Below are positions 6,486 to 8,061 of a stretch of 8,061 bases of DNA, piece after piece. Each line of letters begins with the position of its first letter. Positions within the stretch are counted from its first letter, which is position 1. This stretch comes from Xanthobacteraceae bacterium. Its GTDB lineage: Bacteria; Pseudomonadota; Alphaproteobacteria; Rhizobiales; Xanthobacteraceae. A model generated the notes under the pieces. That model did not search any database. It saw nothing but the letters and a program-made list of their open reading frames with translations, and was not told the DNA's origin. The stretch lies in contig JASHVC010000008.1 of the NCBI GenBank assembly GCA_030039655.1, positions 1 to 8,061 on the forward strand, in the 5' to 3' direction. Made by a program: the position numbers and the translations under genes.

Positions 6486-6491
6486 CACCTC
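6486..6491 (-). promoter_or_regulatory. Ribosome binding site that fixes the mmsB start
   Basis: On the minus strand this reads GAGGTG, three bases before the ATG at 6482 (five if only GAGG is counted). It falls between that ATG and the alternative TTG at 6497, so it supports the ATG. Confidence 0.65.
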
Positions 6492-6493
6492 TT

Positions 6494-7570
6494 TCAATCG
6501 GTGAAGTTCAGTTCCAGCGCGCCAACGGATCGGAAATGGCGGTTGACGATGTCCTGCGTTACGTCTTCGAGTTTTGCCGGACGCCAGACCGGATTGCGAT
6601 CCTTATCGACAATGGTCGCGCGAATGCCTTCGATGAAATCATGCTCGGCAATGCACGCCAGCGAAATCCGGAAGTCCTGCTGGAAGCTTTCCTCCACTGT
6701 CTTGAATGATACCGCCGAGCGGATGTTTCGCAATGTGATCTTGAGCGAGGTCGGCGACATCTTTTCCAGAGTTGTGAGCGCCGCATGCGCGTCATCCGCC
6801 TTGCTTGCGCGCAGCCGGGCGACAATCTCCTCGACTTTATCTGCGCCATAACAATCGTCGATCCATGGACGCGCCGTGGGCAATTTGCCGGGGGAGGGCG
6901 GGGTGGACATTTCTTTCAGCGCGGCGCGCACATCCTGCGCCGAACGGCAGTCGGCCAGCCACGATGGAAGCTCCGCAAGATTTGCTGCCGGAACATGAAT
7001 GTCGGCAAGCCCGCAATAAATCGCATCGGCCGCGCCGATGCGGCTTCCGGTCAGGGCCAGATGCGCGCCCGTGCGCCCGGGCGAACGCGCCAGCAGAAAT
7101 GATGCGCCGACATCGGGGAAATATCCGATGCTGACTTCCGGCATGGCGACCGAGGAGCGTTCCGTTACCGCGCGATGTGCCGCGTGCGCGGAGATGCCGA
7201 CGCCGCCGCCCATGACCACGCCGTCCATGATCGCCACAACGGGCTTAGGGTAGCGCGCGATCGCTACGTCCAGATGGTATTCGGTCGCCCAGAATTTTTC
7301 GGGAAGCGAATCTTTCGCCTTCGCTGCGTCATAGAGTGCGCGCAAGTCGCCGCCCGCGCACAGCCCGCGCTCGCCGGCGCCGTCGATGAGCACCGCACCC
7401 ACGGTTTCATCGCCGGCCCACGCGCGAAGATTCGTTGCCATGGTCGTAGCCATGTCGAGCGTCAGCGCATTCAGGGCTTTGGGCCGGTTGAGCGTGAGGC
7501 GACGCAGGGCGCCGTGTTCGCGCACCAGGACGTCGCTGTCCAGGACGGTCTTTTCAACGGATTTGTTCAT
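6494..7570 (-). CDS. 3-hydroxyisobutyryl-CoA hydrolase (enoyl-CoA hydratase/isomerase superfamily)
   Basis: A 358-residue crotonase-superfamily protein, the length of the HIBCH-type hydrolases rather than of ordinary enoyl-CoA hydratases (about 260). It has LNRPKALNALT (27-37), the oxyanion-hole CAGGDLRALY (71-80), DGVVMGGGVGIS (116-127), and MPEVSIGYFPDVGASFLL (143-160), in which E145 and D153 match the catalytic Glu and Asp known from human HIBCH. The C-terminal half (from about 240) carries the extra helical region with SPTSLKITLRNIR (272-284) and DFIEGIRATIVDKDRNPVW (311-329). It cleaves 3-hydroxyisobutyryl-CoA to free 3-hydroxyisobutyrate, the substrate of the next gene product, MmsB. 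The start ATG overlaps the stop of the acyl-CoA dehydrogenase gene (ATGA, 7567-7570) and has no strong ribosome site, which points to coupled translation. An 82-residue upstream extension is arginine-rich out-of-frame dehydrogenase sequence. Confidence 0.92.
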   Translation of the reverse strand: MNKSVEKTVLDSDVLVREHGALRRLTLNRPKALNALTLDMATTMATNLRAWAGDETVGAVLIDGAGERGLCAGGDLRALYDAAKAKDSLPEKFWATEYHLDVAIARYPKPVVAIMDGVVMGGGVGISAHAAHRAVTERSSVAMPEVSIGYFPDVGASFLLARSPGRTGAHLALTGSRIGAADAIYCGLADIHVPAANLAELPSWLADCRSAQDVRAALKEMSTPPSPGKLPTARPWIDDCYGADKVEEIVARLRASKADDAHAALTTLEKMSPTSLKITLRNIRSAVSFKTVEESFQQDFRISLACIAEHDFIEGIRATIVDKDRNPVWRPAKLEDVTQDIVNRHFRSVGALELNFTD

Positions 7571-8061
7571 CGCCCAACGAGGCTTCGCGCCACGATGAGG
7601 CGCATGATCTCGTTGGTGCCCTCGAGAATTTGGTGCACGCGCAGATCGCGCACGATCTTCTCGATGCCGAATTCGGCGAGATAACCGTAGCCGCCGTGCA
7701 GCTGCAGGGCCTGATTGGCGATATCGAAGCAGGTGTCGGTGACAAACCGTTTGGCCACGGCGCAAAGTGCCGTGGCGTTGGGCGCCTTGCGGTCGAGCGC
7801 GGCGGCGGCGCGCCATAGAATTGCGCGCGAGGTCTCCAATCCGGTCTCCATGTCGGCAAGACGGAATTGCAGCGCCTGAAACTCGTCGAGGCGTTTGCCG
7901 AAGGCCTTGCGTTCTTTCATGTAGGCGAGGGACTTCTCCAGAGCCGACTGCGCGCCGCCAAGCGAGCAGGCCGCGATGTTGACACGGCCGCCGTCGAGGC
8001 CCGCCATGGCGATCTTGAAGCCCGCGCCTTCTTCGCCGAGCCGATTTCCGGCCGGGATACG
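7567..8061 (-). CDS. Acyl-CoA dehydrogenase, isobutyryl-CoA dehydrogenase-like, C-terminal part (5' end outside window)
   Basis: The frame is open to the right edge; 164 residues of the C-terminal helical domain are visible. It begins RIPAGNRLGEEGAGFKIAMA, continues GLDGGRVNIAACSLGGAQ and FGKRLDEFQALQFRLADM, and ends LQLHGGYGYLAEFGIEKIVRD, then LRVHQILEGTNEIMRLIVAR. The E of LEGTNEI is where short-chain acyl-CoA dehydrogenases carry the catalytic base. The overall pattern resembles isobutyryl-CoA dehydrogenase (ACAD8), and the two genes after it are later steps of valine degradation, so isobutyryl-CoA to methacrylyl-CoA is the likely reaction; a related short branched-chain substrate cannot be excluded from the C-terminus alone. 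Electrons would go to electron-transfer flavoprotein, encoded elsewhere. The ATG at 8007 is internal: homologous sequence continues upstream of it in frame. The stop overlaps the hydrolase start. Confidence 0.92.
   Translation of the reverse strand, partial: RIPAGNRLGEEGAGFKIAMAGLDGGRVNIAACSLGGAQSALEKSLAYMKERKAFGKRLDEFQALQFRLADMETGLETSRAILWRAAAALDRKAPNATALCAVAKRFVTDTCFDIANQALQLHGGYGYLAEFGIEKIVRDLRVHQILEGTNEIMRLIVARSLVGR

Noticed and set aside
5988..6851. 287-codon plus-strand open frame spanning mmsB and the hydrolase gene
   Set aside because: Antisense to two well-supported genes and without any known motif; a by-product of GC-rich codon bias.
1..8061. Defence system, mobile element, CRISPR array, tRNA or riboswitch
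   Set aside because: I looked for repeats, transposase or nuclease motifs and tRNA-like folds and saw none; all sizeable protein genes are accounted for by metabolic or membrane families.

Overview
The window is GC-rich chromosomal DNA that looks alphaproteobacterial, most likely from the Hyphomicrobiales (Bradyrhizobium/Rhodopseudomonas-like or Xanthobacteraceae-like). I infer this from codon use and gene content: a branched-chain acyl-CoA dehydrogenase / 3-hydroxyisobutyryl-CoA hydrolase / mmsB series, an SsuD-like flavin monooxygenase and an acetamidase. No 16S rRNA or other decisive marker is present, so the placement is tentative. I see no tRNA, rRNA, CRISPR array, insertion sequence, phage gene or integration site.

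Layout: positions 1-790 lie on the plus strand and hold the C-terminal end of an acetamidase/formamidase-family hydrolase followed by an overlapping GNAT acetyltransferase gene. Everything from 802 to the right edge is on the minus strand and is transcribed right to left. The two blocks converge with only 11 bases between stop codons.

Read in the direction of transcription, the minus-strand block begins at the right edge with a valine-degradation module: an isobutyryl-CoA dehydrogenase-like acyl-CoA dehydrogenase (partial), a 3-hydroxyisobutyryl-CoA hydrolase joined to it by an ATGA overlap, and 3-hydroxyisobutyrate dehydrogenase (mmsB) 11 bases further on. Together these would take isobutyryl-CoA (through a crotonase step encoded elsewhere) to 3-hydroxyisobutyrate and methylmalonate semialdehyde. 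A GC-rich hairpin follows the mmsB stop.

Next comes a pair of flavoprotein oxygenase genes: an acyl-CoA-dehydrogenase-fold flavin monooxygenase (HsaA/HpaH-C2/DszC-like) and an SsuD-like bacterial luciferase-family monooxygenase. Both kinds of enzyme normally use reduced flavin from a separate reductase, which is not in the window. Their substrate is unknown; organosulfur or aromatic compounds are plausible.

After a 218-base gap with an inverted repeat comes a translationally coupled membrane-protein/secreted-protein pair: a shortened RnfD/NqrB-like integral membrane protein and an exported DUF2330 protein with conserved cysteines. This pair, without any other Rnf subunit, is the least understood part of the window and the best candidate for undescribed biology. 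The rest is ordinary metabolism.
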